From: Paraclostridium ghonii
GTDB lineage: Bacteria > Bacillota > Clostridia > Peptostreptococcales > Peptostreptococcaceae
Direction: 5' to 3' (one strand)
Assembly (NCBI RefSeq): GCF_030815085.1
Contig: NZ_JAUSWG010000002.1
DNA: 64,000 nucleotides
Shown one piece after another: positions 1 to 9,507 of this stretch. A program made the translations under genes and the position numbers. The stretch's first letter is position 1; each line of letters starts with the position of its first letter. The notes under the pieces are model-generated. The model made no database searches. It saw nothing but the letters and a program-made list of their open reading frames with translations, and was not told the origin of the DNA.

Positions 1-172
1 TTACTTGCCTTCCACTTTCAGCTATTTTATCTAATACCTCAAAGTAGTTATGAGTAGACCCTGGGCCTCCGTGAAGTAGTACTAATGGTTTCTTCCCTTT
101 TGTGCCTTCACCTACTATGCGATAATAGGTTTTAAAACCTTCAAAAGGCATGTATCCTTCAGTTATTTTCAT
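1..172 (-). CDS. pip: Proline iminopeptidase, N-terminal part (runs off left edge)
   Basis: Only the first 57 codons are in the window; the gene continues past position 1. The start ATG at 172 is preceded by a good GGAGGGG ribosome binding site. The N-terminus carries the oxyanion-hole motif HGGPG (in LVLLHGGPGSTHNYF), which is typical of alpha/beta-hydrolase proline iminopeptidases (peptidase family S33) that release N-terminal proline from cytoplasmic peptides. The catalytic Ser, Asp and His lie outside the window, so a related alpha/beta hydrolase cannot be excluded. Confidence 0.75.
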   Translation of the reverse strand, partial: MKITEGYMPFEGFKTYYRIVGEGTKGKKPLVLLHGGPGSTHNYFEVLDKIAESGRQV

Positions 173-320
173 TTTTATCCCCTCCAATTTGTCATAAGAA
201 ACAATAATTAGTTTCTTAGTGTGACTATTTAAAACTTCTCTTCCATGTTTAATATGTATTAAATATTTGTACTTGCTTTTATAAATAGTATAACATAAAA
301 GTAAATACAAATTAATTATG

Positions 321-396
321 ATATAAATATTAAGACACAAGAAAAGGGCTATTAGAAATATCCCAACGCCCTTTTCTCGTGTCTTAATATTTATAT
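321..396 (-). terminator. Long intrinsic terminator downstream of the DUF11 protein gene
   Basis: A 29-bp stem (321-349 with 368-396) with one G-U type mismatch and a short loop lies just past the stop codon at 409. The inner part pairs AAGGGC with GCCCTT. The stem is nearly symmetric, so it could act in both directions. Confidence 0.8.
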
Positions 397-408
397 ATTT
401 TATACTTT

Positions 409-3054
409 TTAATCCAGAAATAAATATACAAGATTACTATTAGAGTATCCAGTCTTTGTTAAACCTGATACAACATAGTAATAACGAGCCTGACTAAAAC
501 TGTATATTGGATTGAATGAATCATCAGTAATCTGTGCTTTAAATTGAATTATATATTCTTCTCCAGGATAAATAGTTCCTAAATGTATTCCACACACTAT
601 ATTTTCACACATTGCCTTACATCCATTTATATATACACTGCAAGGTATATTTTCTAAACTTGCTATTGGTAAATTTGAAATAACAACATTTTCAAGAGTA
701 ATATCTCCGTCATTTTTTACTCTTATATCAAATGTAACTACATCACATAATTTAGCAACTGAAGGACATACAAATTGAGTTAGTATTAATTTTGGCCCTT
801 TTACAGTAAGAGTATTATTTGAAGGAGTAGTTACTATTAAAACAGATATATCTGTTCCTGGTACAGGTAAAAACCCCATAGTGGTTATGCTATTATTTCT
901 ATAGTCTTTTATAGCCTCTAATGCTTTAACTAATATAGATACTGATTTTTTATCTCCACTTAATATCGGCCCTAATTTTACTCCAGATGATAAATCACCT
1001 GATATAACAGTCCCATCTACTTTTATTTCAACTACTTGTAACTCAGGTGGGAATATATCAGTCAATACAGTAGATACAGAATCTAATTCTCCATCATTTT
1101 CTATCTCAATGTCATAAACAACAGTTTCATCTACTTGAATTAAGGTAGACCTACAATTTTTAGAAATTGATATCTTTGGATCAACTACAATTACCTGGAT
1201 AATTATATCTACAGTCACTGATTCTGAGTCTGATACCCTAGGTTTAATTTCATTAATATTACTATTACTTTCTAATCGAGATTTAGATGCAAAAGTATTG
1301 TAATCATAGTTTGTTGTTATTTGAGTTGATATTTTTCCATTTGATGGAACTCCAATTATTTTAGCATCAAAATTTATTATTGTAGTTGCCCCAACACCTA
1401 AACGACCTATGTTTACACCAGTTACTATATTACCACCTTTAGCCATTCCATTTATTTTTAAATTGTCCATATATTGAAGATTTGAATCTAAACTAGCTAT
1501 TACAGTGACATTATTTAAAGGAACATTTCCACTATTGGTTATATTAACAGTATAAGTCACTATTTCACCTACAACTGCAGTTTTTGTATTTAGGTTGGCA
1601 TTAATACTTAAATTGCCTTCTCCTATAAAATTTATAGAAACTATATTAGAATAATAGGTTTTAGTTTGAGTATTTGTTCCGTATGGTAAATTATAATCAA
1701 ATGAAATACTTGCTGTATTATCAATCGTATCATTTGTTGTGGATAAAACTTGGCATTGATACGATATAACACTAACCTGCCCTATATTTACCGAACCTAT
1801 TGAAATTCCAGTTATCGGAGAAACTCCAGTAGGCTGAGGAACCTCATCAATTACAACACTTCCATCTATAAAACTTAAGGCTGATGGTATTTCATCTTTA
1901 ATAATAGAATTAAATACCTTTACATTGCCCATATTTGATACTGTTACTGTATACGTTACAATATCATTTTGTCTTACACTTGACTTGTCACTAGCTAATT
2001 CTATAACTATATTATCTCTACTAGTAAAAGCTCCTTGTAAAGTAAGTAGCGCCCATATAGTTGATAACATTTTATCACTTTGTGAAAAATCATAAGGATT
2101 TGCATTAAATGAACCATCTAAGTTTTGTTGATCTAATAAAACCGTCGTAACATCAGTAATATAGTCTATTTGATTAAATGGTGATACAGTTTGATTAATT
2201 TGTGAAAATTCATAACTTGTTAAACCACTCATAAGAGCGTATGCCGCTTGGTAATTAGCAACAGGACTTGAATTCCATCCTTGACACATAAAACAAGCTG
2301 GTTCATACCACGTATTTGCTATATAACTTGCAGCTGAAATCACTCTATTGTCTATTTGTGGAAATTTCAATAAATTCATTTCTAAAAGCATATTACCTGT
2401 TTTTAAAATATCTAAATCTTCATTTGGGTTACTATATCCAGAACCACCATTATCATTTTGTATATAATTTACCCAATTAGTAAACTTAGAAATTAAATCG
2501 TCAGATATAGTTAAATTAAAATTGTATAAACCATTTACAGCAAATACCATACCTAATCCAACATACCCTGAAACATAGTTATTTGATACATTATCATAAT
2601 TATTAATACTATAGTCCCATCCACCATCAGGGTCTTGCGAATATGTTAAATAATTTATTATATATTGCGCTGTACTTTTATAAGATAGTCCTTGTATAAA
2701 ATCCGGACCATTAGTTATTATTTTATCTGGGGCTTGGCTTGAACATATAGCTGCTAGCACAACTCCTGTTGTGTAATTTATATTTTCATCTTCTTCGTAG
2801 TAAATGCCGTAAGCACTACTTTTTGAGTTTGAAAATAAATACTCTAATCCACTCACTAACGAGTTATAGTACTTGTATGATATATCTAGTGGAGATAATC
2901 CTAAGCTTATCGCATATTGTTCTAACTCTAATACTACTAAAGCTGTGTTTAAAATTGGATATAGTGTACCAAAAGATTTATCTTGATTTTGATTAGAAGT
3001 AACCCAATCTAATCCTAATTCTATTTTCTGCTTAATTAAAGTTTGATCAATCAT
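409..3054 (-). CDS. DUF11-repeat protein with N-terminal prenyltransferase/squalene-cyclase-like repeats
   Basis: 881 residues, start at 3054 after AGGAGTG. Residues about 1-350 show helical repeats with QDPDGGWDY- and QNLDGSFNA-like motifs, resembling the alpha/alpha-barrel repeats of prenyltransferases and squalene cyclases, but I see no clear catalytic DxDD. Residues about 355-880 hold at least three DUF11 (beta-sandwich) repeats, each with the usual pattern of V..G....Y...V.N.G. There is no signal peptide, LPXTG motif or membrane anchor, so export by the normal Sec route is not evident. In Clostridia and Bacillus, signal-less DUF11 proteins can be spore-surface or exosporium components. 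The neighbouring glycosyltransferases make a glycosylated surface protein plausible, but this is inference. Confidence 0.7.
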   Translation of the reverse strand: MIDQTLIKQKIELGLDWVTSNQNQDKSFGTLYPILNTALVVLELEQYAISLGLSPLDISYKYYNSLVSGLEYLFSNSKSSAYGIYYEEDENINYTTGVVLAAICSSQAPDKIITNGPDFIQGLSYKSTAQYIINYLTYSQDPDGGWDYSINNYDNVSNNYVSGYVGLGMVFAVNGLYNFNLTISDDLISKFTNWVNYIQNDNGGSGYSNPNEDLDILKTGNMLLEMNLLKFPQIDNRVISAASYIANTWYEPACFMCQGWNSSPVANYQAAYALMSGLTSYEFSQINQTVSPFNQIDYITDVTTVLLDQQNLDGSFNANPYDFSQSDKMLSTIWALLTLQGAFTSRDNIVIELASDKSSVRQNDIVTYTVTVSNMGNVKVFNSIIKDEIPSALSFIDGSVVIDEVPQPTGVSPITGISIGSVNIGQVSVISYQCQVLSTTNDTIDNTASISFDYNLPYGTNTQTKTYYSNIVSINFIGEGNLSINANLNTKTAVVGEIVTYTVNITNSGNVPLNNVTVIASLDSNLQYMDNLKINGMAKGGNIVTGVNIGRLGVGATTIINFDAKIIGVPSNGKISTQITTNYDYNTFASKSRLESNSNINEIKPRVSDSESVTVDIIIQVIVVDPKISISKNCRSTLIQVDETVVYDIEIENDGELDSVSTVLTDIFPPELQVVEIKVDGTVISGDLSSGVKLGPILSGDKKSVSILVKALEAIKDYRNNSITTMGFLPVPGTDISVLIVTTPSNNTLTVKGPKLILTQFVCPSVAKLCDVVTFDIRVKNDGDITLENVVISNLPIASLENIPCSVYINGCKAMCENIVCGIHLGTIYPGEEYIIQFKAQITDDSFNPIYSFSQARYYYVVSGLTKTGYSNSNLVYLFLD

Positions 3055-3167
3055 ACTATTGTATCACTCCTATAGGTGTCATATTTTTTATATTAAGCAT
3101 TTTTCTACAATATATAATTAATTTATGATTATTTATCTAAACTTGTTACATAATAGTATTGATTATT

Positions 3168-4250
3168 TTAGCTAATAATAGATATATACTTAATAGTTAG
3201 TTTTTCTAAATCAAAATTATTATCACAATATAATTTCCCCCAATTGGAGATTTTTTTGTATTCATCTTGATTTTCTAATAAATATTTGATGCTCTTTTCT
3301 ATGTTTAATTTCTCAATATTATCATTATATCCATGATCTCCAAAGTAAGTATCTAAAACCTCCTCCTTATTTGTAGGTTTTAATATACCTAAATACCCTT
3401 TCATCCCAAAGCAAATTACTGGTTTTGAAAAGTTTAATGCTTCAATTGCAACTCTCCCAGTTCCAACTACTATATCACTAATTCCATAAAAAGAATTTAC
3501 ATTATAAATATTCCCTAGTGTTATTATTCTGTTTTCTTTGTACTCATTATTAATTTGATTAGCATAAAAATCTATAGATTTTTTCTTTATTCCATCTCCA
3601 ATTATTATTATATATATATTGTCTTTAAGTAAATTTTTTATTTGATGTATAAAAATTTCAGCTAATCTACCTTTTGTAAAACTAAGTCTACTACAATATA
3701 AAATAACTTTTGCATTATTTGGAATTCCAAGTTTATTTTTAAGATTATAATTATTAGTTATTAAATAATCTTTTTTAATTTTAACTCCATTGTAAATAAC
3801 AGAGATTTTATCTATATTTTCAATGCCTATGCATTCAAGTACTAAATTTTTCACAGGTTTACTTACTACTATTATATGTTTTGCTTTTTTACAGGCGTAT
3901 TGTAGCGCATCCTTTGGATAATAAAGACCATGTACAGTTATTATATATGGCGTATTTGTTACATCAAATAACTGTCTTGCAAGTTTCATGCTTTCTATAC
4001 TATGGCAATGTATTAAGTCTATTTTATATAAATTTACAATATTTATTAGGTTTTCAATATTAGATAATTCTTTATTTTTATTTATATTGTTAATAACACT
4101 TTTATTTTTATCTGTGAATGTATTTTTATTTTCATAAAAAGTTAGTATTATTGTTTTAATATTGAACTTTTTTAAAGTATCGCATAATGTCAGTACATGA
4201 GTTTCTGTACCTCCAATAGTAAATTGATCCATTAACATCATTATTTTCAT
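3168..4250 (-). CDS. Glycosyltransferase family 4
   Basis: 360 residues of GT-B fold. The N-terminal half has a donor-loop-like GGTETHV motif near residue 13, and the C-terminal half has GTGRVAIEALNFSKPVI with the conserved Glu of the retaining GT4 (EX7E-like) site. It is a clear paralog of the C-terminal half of the divergent gene at 4391-6229, sharing GGTETHV, FTVHGLYY-like and GTGRVAIEA segments. It is transcribed toward the DUF11 gene with a 113-bp gap, so it probably acts on the same surface polymer or protein. The acceptor and sugar are unknown. Start at 4250 follows AAAAGGTGA. Confidence 0.85.
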   Translation of the reverse strand: MKIMMLMDQFTIGGTETHVLTLCDTLKKFNIKTIILTFYENKNTFTDKNKSVINNINKNKELSNIENLINIVNLYKIDLIHCHSIESMKLARQLFDVTNTPYIITVHGLYYPKDALQYACKKAKHIIVVSKPVKNLVLECIGIENIDKISVIYNGVKIKKDYLITNNYNLKNKLGIPNNAKVILYCSRLSFTKGRLAEIFIHQIKNLLKDNIYIIIIGDGIKKKSIDFYANQINNEYKENRIITLGNIYNVNSFYGISDIVVGTGRVAIEALNFSKPVICFGMKGYLGILKPTNKEEVLDTYFGDHGYNDNIEKLNIEKSIKYLLENQDEYKKISNWGKLYCDNNFDLEKLTIKYISIIS

Positions 4251-4390
4251 AAAATCACCTTTTTATATTTTTTGTATTTAGGTACCAAAATATTTAAAAT
4301 ACTATACTATATAGTATATTGCCAAATAAAATTCATATTAATTTCATAATTCAATATTATTTTAACAGACTACAAGGGAGGTTTACTTAT

Positions 4391-6229
4391 ATGAAGTATA
4401 ATAGAATAGATGGCTTAGTTAGTATCGTTGTTTCAAACTATAACAATGAAAACTATATTTTAGGCTGCTTAGATTCTATATTAAATCAAACTTATGAAAA
4501 TATAGAAATAATTGTTATTGATGATAATTCAACAGATAACAGCGTACCTAAAATAAAAAATTGGATAATAGAAAATAAGAAAAATTTTAAAAGTGATGAT
4601 TATATAAAGCTAATAGAACTACCTAAAAATGTTGGTTTTGCAGGCTCTGTAACATATGGTCTTTTTTTAGCTAGAGGAGAATATATAGCAATGCACGATG
4701 GAGATGATAAATCTCATAAAGACAGGATAAAAAAACAAGTTGATTTTCTAAATAATAATAAAGGAGTAAATGTTGTAGGAACTAATTATGCTTCTTTTAA
4801 TAATGATGACCCTACTCCAAAGACTGAAGTAACAGATATAGAATTTGGTGTAGATAAAATAAAAGATAAATATTCATCTGGTCTTAACTGTGTTTGTCAT
4901 GGTTCTTTATTAATTAAAGGTACTGTGTTTGATAGTGTAGGAGGTCTTTCTCGAAAACTAGAAGGCGCTGAAGACTATGAGTTTATTACAAAATTACTTC
5001 CGTTTGGAATAGATAATATCAACGAAGAACTTTACTATTACAGAGTTCATGAAAATCAACGTTCAAAACTATATTATGATACAAATAAGTTTTCTATGGA
5101 AGAAACAGACTTAAAGGTTCTTATGGTTTTAGATAGTTTAAATATAGGCGGAACAGAAACTCATGTATATAGTCTAATTAAAGAATTTTTAGATAGAGGC
5201 ATAAAAGTGTGCTTGTTGGCAGATCATGGCCCTTATTCATCTGAATTCCTTAAATTAGGGTGTACTATTTATAATATAGATTTCCCATTATATGTAATAG
5301 AAGATGTAGCTACTGCAAACAGATATAAAAACAAAATAAAACAAATAATCTTAGCTGAAAATATAAATATAATTCATGCCCATCAATCTCCTTCAGGAGC
5401 TTTATGTGTAGATATCGGTAAAGAACTTAACATACCATGTATTTTTACAGTTCATGGACTTTATTATTATGATATTTTGCATGATAGACTTAATTTATCT
5501 GATTCTGTAATAAGCGTTAGCCAACCTACCTATGACTGGCTACTTGAATATAATGTGTCCTCAACTGTAATTCCAAATTCTCTAGATTTTGATAATTATG
5601 TTACAAAAACCCCTGATTTATCCATAAAAGAGGAACTAGGAATTGATAAAGATGCATTCACTATTGTTTATTGTTCTAGAATTGCTTGGAGTAAAACAAG
5701 AGTAGCTGAAAATTTATTGAGAGTTTGTCGTGACCTTGTACGTATTGAAAATCTAAATTTACATCTAATTATAGTAGGAGATGGCCCAGACTTTAACCAA
5801 TTAGTTGGTATAGCAAACAGAACTAATGCTTTATTGGGAAAAGAATGTATACATTTAGTCGGTGGTAAAACAAATGTTGTTGACTATTATTTTAATGCAG
5901 ATTGTATTGTAGGAACAGGTCGTGTAGCTATAGAAGCATTCGCTTGTAAGAAACCTGTTATTGCATCTGGTAACAATGGTTATTTCGGTATACTTAATAA
6001 TGAGAATATTGAAAGCGCATGGAGAGTTTATTTTGGAGACCATAAGTCTATTAAATCTAACAATGCTTCTTTCTTGTATAATGATATTAAATACGTGTAT
6101 GAAAATAAAAATGACCTTGATATTTATACCGAATCTTGCTATGACTGGGCTAAAAGCTTTTTTGATATAAGAACCAATATAGATAAGTTAATAAATATAT
6201 ATATGAATTCACTTAAAAATATTCAATAA
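4391..6229 (+). CDS. Bifunctional GT2-GT4 glycosyltransferase
   Basis: I place the start at ATG 4391, directly after AAGGGAGG, rather than at the upstream in-frame TTG 4319; this gives 612 residues. Residues about 12-230 are a GT-A family 2 domain with VSIVVSNYNNENYI, DDNSTDNS and the DGDD metal-binding motif. Residues about 245-605 are a GT-B family 4 domain with IGGTETHVYSL and VGTGRVAIEAFACKKPVI. Fusions of this kind add two successive sugars to one acceptor. The gene is divergent from the GT4 paralog and is followed after 15 bp by the pyruvyl-transferase-like gene, so the two are likely co-transcribed. Confidence 0.85.
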   Translation: MKYNRIDGLVSIVVSNYNNENYILGCLDSILNQTYENIEIIVIDDNSTDNSVPKIKNWIIENKKNFKSDDYIKLIELPKNVGFAGSVTYGLFLARGEYIAMHDGDDKSHKDRIKKQVDFLNNNKGVNVVGTNYASFNNDDPTPKTEVTDIEFGVDKIKDKYSSGLNCVCHGSLLIKGTVFDSVGGLSRKLEGAEDYEFITKLLPFGIDNINEELYYYRVHENQRSKLYYDTNKFSMEETDLKVLMVLDSLNIGGTETHVYSLIKEFLDRGIKVCLLADHGPYSSEFLKLGCTIYNIDFPLYVIEDVATANRYKNKIKQIILAENINIIHAHQSPSGALCVDIGKELNIPCIFTVHGLYYYDILHDRLNLSDSVISVSQPTYDWLLEYNVSSTVIPNSLDFDNYVTKTPDLSIKEELGIDKDAFTIVYCSRIAWSKTRVAENLLRVCRDLVRIENLNLHLIIVGDGPDFNQLVGIANRTNALLGKECIHLVGGKTNVVDYYFNADCIVGTGRVAIEAFACKKPVIASGNNGYFGILNNENIESAWRVYFGDHKSIKSNNASFLYNDIKYVYENKNDLDIYTESCYDWAKSFFDIRTNIDKLINIYMNSLKNIQ

Positions 6230-6244
6230 AATGGAGCTGGTTAA

Positions 6245-7315
6245 ATGAAAAAATTATTATATATTGGGTGGCTTGGACAAAATAATGTAGGTGACGAGCT
6301 TATGTGGGATATATTTAAGGATATGTGTGATAAGCATGGTGTCTCTGAAAAATATAAAATAGTAAATAATTTTGAAGATAGTAATCTAAATAATTTGCCT
6401 ACCTACGATGTTGTAGTTTTAGGAGGTGGATCTCTTTTACTACCTGGATATATAGAAATGCTTTATAGGAGTTTTCAATCTGGGTCTAAAGTGTTTATCT
6501 GGGGAAGTGGATATGACTGGGCTGAAAAGGATTATATAACATCTCTAATGGAAGAAGATACACCTGCGTATTTATTTCCTGATGATGCTGAAATTATTTT
6601 ACAAGAAGTAATTCCTAATTGTGAATTTGTCGGAGTCAGAGGTCCTTTAACTTATAATATAATAAAAAAATCCTTTGTCGATACTAGTAAATTAATAGTA
6701 TCTGGAGACCCTGGATTTGCTTTACAAGAAAAACCATTAGTGGATTATATGCCTATAACTGCATTAGATTCATCAGATAAGATTGTCGCTGTAAACTGGG
6801 GCTCTAGCTTCAATAATATATACGGTAATAATGAAAAAAGTGTCTCTGAAGAACTTGCAAAAGTGTGTGATTATTTAATAGATAGTGGGTATAAAGTTTA
6901 CCTATATATTATGTGGGATCAAGACTTAAAACCTTTTTTAGATTTTTATAAAAAAATTAAACCTAGTGATAACTTAATTGTTGATACTAATATATACAGT
7001 GGTGGCCAGTTGATGAGCTTACTAAAAAAATGTGTATTCTCTATAAATTTCAAATTACATGGTAATATAACATCTGCTACTGCAAATACACCTTTTATTT
7101 GTTTAGGCTATAGATTTAAATGTTTTGACTTTGTAAAATCTATAGATTGCGATAAACTTATTGTTTCTACAGATTCAAATGATTTATACTCTGATGTATT
7201 AAATTGTATAAATTATATCAATGACAATTATGATAGCATAAAAAAAACCATAAAATATAATATTGATGATTATAAAGAAAAAATAGAAAAACCTTTTATA
7301 GAAAATCTATTTTAA
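6245..7315 (+). CDS. Polysaccharide pyruvyl transferase family protein
   Basis: 356 residues. The N-terminus YIGWLGQNNVGDELMWDIF and later segments VVLGGGSLLLP, VRGPLTYN, SGDPGFAL and KLHGNITSATANTPFI are the pattern of the CsaB/PssM-like polysaccharide pyruvyl transferase family (Pfam PF04230), which attach pyruvate ketals to glycans using phosphoenolpyruvate. Members of this superfamily also include glycosyltransferase-like enzymes, so the exact reaction is open. The start lies 15 bp after the GT2-GT4 stop with GGAGCTGG upstream, and a strong terminator follows, which closes a two-gene operon. Confidence 0.8.
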   Translation: MKKLLYIGWLGQNNVGDELMWDIFKDMCDKHGVSEKYKIVNNFEDSNLNNLPTYDVVVLGGGSLLLPGYIEMLYRSFQSGSKVFIWGSGYDWAEKDYITSLMEEDTPAYLFPDDAEIILQEVIPNCEFVGVRGPLTYNIIKKSFVDTSKLIVSGDPGFALQEKPLVDYMPITALDSSDKIVAVNWGSSFNNIYGNNEKSVSEELAKVCDYLIDSGYKVYLYIMWDQDLKPFLDFYKKIKPSDNLIVDTNIYSGGQLMSLLKKCVFSINFKLHGNITSATANTPFICLGYRFKCFDFVKSIDCDKLIVSTDSNDLYSDVLNCINYINDNYDSIKKTIKYNIDDYKEKIEKPFIENLF

Positions 7316-7319
7316 ATAT

Positions 7320-7360
7320 AAAATAGCAAAGTTTAAATTTATTTAAACTTTGCTATTTTT
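7320..7360 (+). terminator. Intrinsic terminator of the GT2-GT4/pyruvyl transferase operon
   Basis: AAATAGCAAAGTTTAAA pairs with TTTAAACTTTGCTATTT around a short loop and is followed by T residues. It lies between convergent genes and probably serves both strands. Confidence 0.8.
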
Positions 7361-7370
7361 CATTCTGAAT

Positions 7371-8123
7371 TTAAAATTCTTTTAAATTAAATTCTTTTAA
7401 GATTTTTTCTTTTTCATCTCCATATATTTCTTTACTTTCTATATATTTATACTCAAGGACAGTATCAAAGTTATTACTTACATTTTTTTCATGTACAGTC
7501 ACTAAATAACTATACGTATCTATAGTCTCATGAGTTAAATTAGCAGCTCCCCAATGATCAGGTTCTGTATTATGTCTAAATCCGAAAAAAAAGTCATCTA
7601 CAGTATAAACTAAAGCATAAAATGAAGGTGATCCATGATGCATAGATGCTAATCTATCATCTTTTTCATCATACATATATCCTCTTTTACACAATATACA
7701 CTCTAACCCTTCATAATATGGAGTATTATATAATATATCTATAAAGTCTTTACTAAACATATTATCACTGTCAATTCTTATATGATAAATATAATCATAT
7801 CCTTGCATTAAGCTATATATGGCCTCATCTCCATCTGATGTAAATATTATATTCTCTGGAAGTTTCTCATGTTTAGACAGTGCATCAAGCACTAATTCTT
7901 CACTTTCTTTAGTATATCTCATTACGCATTTAAAATTTTGATTAGTTTGATTTTTAAAACTTAGCAAAGTATATTTATTAAATATTTCTATTCTATAATC
8001 AATCCATTCTTTAGTTTGAGATAATTTTTTAGATTCTGTATCTAAATCTTTAAACCCTGGCCAAAATGGATTTGTCGGTATATTAAATGGTATATCTATA
8101 ACCATAATAGTTTTATTTTCCAT
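7371..8123 (-). CDS. Putative rhamnosyltransferase-like glycosyltransferase
   Basis: 250 residues, start at 8123 after AAGGAGGAAG. It contains a DSDN motif (HIRIDSDNMFSKDF, near residue 117) preceded by IFTSDGDEAIYSL, the arrangement of a GT-A nucleotide-sugar binding site. This and the RFNKYTL-like N-terminus resemble the putative rhamnosyl transferase family (PF11316). No signal peptide or membrane segment is visible. It is convergent with the pyruvyl transferase gene and divergent from the capE-like dehydratase gene. The assignment rests on motif pattern only; the sugar is not known. Confidence 0.55.
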   Translation of the reverse strand: MENKTIMVIDIPFNIPTNPFWPGFKDLDTESKKLSQTKEWIDYRIEIFNKYTLLSFKNQTNQNFKCVMRYTKESEELVLDALSKHEKLPENIIFTSDGDEAIYSLMQGYDYIYHIRIDSDNMFSKDFIDILYNTPYYEGLECILCKRGYMYDEKDDRLASMHHGSPSFYALVYTVDDFFFGFRHNTEPDHWGAANLTHETIDTYSYLVTVHEKNVSNNFDTVLEYKYIESKEIYGDEKEKILKEFNLKEF

Positions 8124-8151
8124 AGTATACTTCCTCCTTAATATTGTAAAA

Positions 8152-8234
8152 CTGTAAAAGTTAACTAACCTTTATACTTCTATAATATGAATTTTTTAAA
8201 ATTATGTTATTATGCACATATCAAACTTTTACAG
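8152..8234. promoter_or_regulatory. Divergent promoter region with 11-bp inverted repeat
   Basis: CTGTAAAAGTT (8152-8162) is exactly repeated in inverse orientation as AACTTTTACAG (8224-8234) in the space between the divergent rhamnosyltransferase-like and capE-like genes. The 61-bp spacing fits a pair of operator half-sites or chance in AT-rich DNA. Confidence 0.35.
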
Positions 8235-8284
8235 CATAATATTAACTATAACGACATAAAAATCATATAATAAAGGGTGAAAAT

Positions 8285-9316
8285 ATGTTTAAAGACAAAA
8301 CAATATTAATAACTGGAGGTACAGGTTCATTTGGAAATGCTTTGATAAAAAGAATTATCAATACAGATATAAAGGAAATACGAGTGTTTAGCAGAGATGA
8401 AAAAAAACAAGATGATATGAGAAGATTATACAAAAATAGTAAACTAAAGTTTTATATTGGTGATATAAGAGATTTCGATAGTATCAACTATGCATTAAAT
8501 GGTGTTGATTATGTATTTCATGCTGCAGCCCTTAAACAAGTTCCATCTTGCGAGTTTTATCCTATACAATCAGTTAAAACCAATATACTAGGAACTGAAA
8601 ATGTTTTAAATGCTTGTATATGTAATGGAGTAAAAAAAGCTGTATGCTTAAGCACTGATAAAGCTGCCTATCCTATAAATGCTATGGGAATATCAAAAGC
8701 GATGATGGAAAAAATAGCTATAGCAAAATCTAGACTACTTGATCCTAAAGATACATTAATATGTATTACTAGATATGGAAATGTTATGGCCTCTAGAGGC
8801 TCAGTAATACCACTTTTCATAGAGCAAATAGAAAATAAAAAAGATTTAACTATAACAGATTCAAATATGACAAGGTTTATGATGAGCTTGGATAATGCTG
8901 TTGAACTTGTCTTATATGCATTTGAACATGGCAATCAAGGCGATTTATTTATACAAAAATCACCAGCCGCAACTATAGAATGTCTGACAAATGCTTTAAT
9001 CGAAATATTTGATGCATATGATATAAATATTAAAACTATAGGTACAAGACATGGAGAAAAATTGTATGAAACTCTAGCTACAAGAGAAGAACTTTCCAAA
9101 TCCGAAGATTGCGGTTTATACTATAGGATATTAGCTGACAATAGAGATTTAAACTACGATAAATATTTTACATCTGGAAAAGATCATATATCTTATTTAG
9201 AAGATTATAATTCTCACAATACTCATAGATTAAGCTTAGAAGAAATGAAAGCTTTATTGTTAAATTTAGATTATATAAAAGATAAACTAAATTCATTTTC
9301 TAAAAGTAGTAAGTAG
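8285..9316 (+). CDS. capE: UDP-N-acetylglucosamine 4,6-dehydratase (CapE/FnlA/PseB type)
   Basis: 343 residues, short-chain dehydrogenase fold. GGTGSFGNALI near residue 11 is the NAD(P)-binding glycine motif. STDKAAYPINAMGISKAMME holds the catalytic Thr-Asp-Lys region in which this subgroup replaces the usual SDR Tyr. HAAALKQVPSCEFYPIQ is also characteristic. The family converts UDP-GlcNAc to a 4-keto-6-deoxy sugar, with C5 epimerisation in CapE/FnlA and PseB. The downstream RmlD-like reductase and the relic of a 2-epimerase argue for the L-FucNAc-type branch (CapE/FnlA) rather than pseudaminic acid. Start at 8285 follows AAAGGGTG. Confidence 0.8.
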   Translation: MFKDKTILITGGTGSFGNALIKRIINTDIKEIRVFSRDEKKQDDMRRLYKNSKLKFYIGDIRDFDSINYALNGVDYVFHAAALKQVPSCEFYPIQSVKTNILGTENVLNACICNGVKKAVCLSTDKAAYPINAMGISKAMMEKIAIAKSRLLDPKDTLICITRYGNVMASRGSVIPLFIEQIENKKDLTITDSNMTRFMMSLDNAVELVLYAFEHGNQGDLFIQKSPAATIECLTNALIEIFDAYDINIKTIGTRHGEKLYETLATREELSKSEDCGLYYRILADNRDLNYDKYFTSGKDHISYLEDYNSHNTHRLSLEEMKALLLNLDYIKDKLNSFSKSSK

Positions 9317-9325
9317 GTTAAGTAA

Positions 9326-9496
9326 AACTTTTATACAATAAAAAACTCAATAGATATTGTAGTAGGTCAGTCTAAAGACATCTGTATAACTATAGTAAAA
9401 GATTATGATACTGAAAATGTTTCAAAGAAAATTGTGAGATGTATTGTTAGTTATATTGATTATATAACTAACAATGTTTGGAAAAAACACTACTAA
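9326..9496 (+). pseudogene. C-terminal relic of a UDP-GlcNAc 2-epimerase (FnlC/WbjD/CapG type)
   Basis: An open frame of 56 codons with no start codon, bounded by TAA at 9323 and TAA at 9494, fills the space between the dehydratase and reductase genes. It reads ...VVGQSKDICITIVKDYDTEN followed by VSKKIVRCIVSYIDYITNNV and ends WKKHY. From memory of the family, non-hydrolysing UDP-GlcNAc 2-epimerases of the FnlC/WbjD group end in a similar VSxKVVRIIxSYTDYVNRxVWxK pattern. The remaining roughly 320 residues are gone. The relic would be the third gene of an L-FucNAc pathway whose first two genes flank it. Confidence 0.55.
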
Positions 9497-9507
9497 GGAG
9501 GGGTTAT

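Noticed and set aside
8668..8934. Minus-strand 88-codon frame inside the capE-like gene
   Set aside because: Antisense to the catalytic region of a well-supported gene.
9478..9507. Upstream start of the RmlD-like reductase
   Set aside because: The extension overlaps the epimerase relic and lacks an RBS, while ATG 9508 follows AAGGAGGGG.
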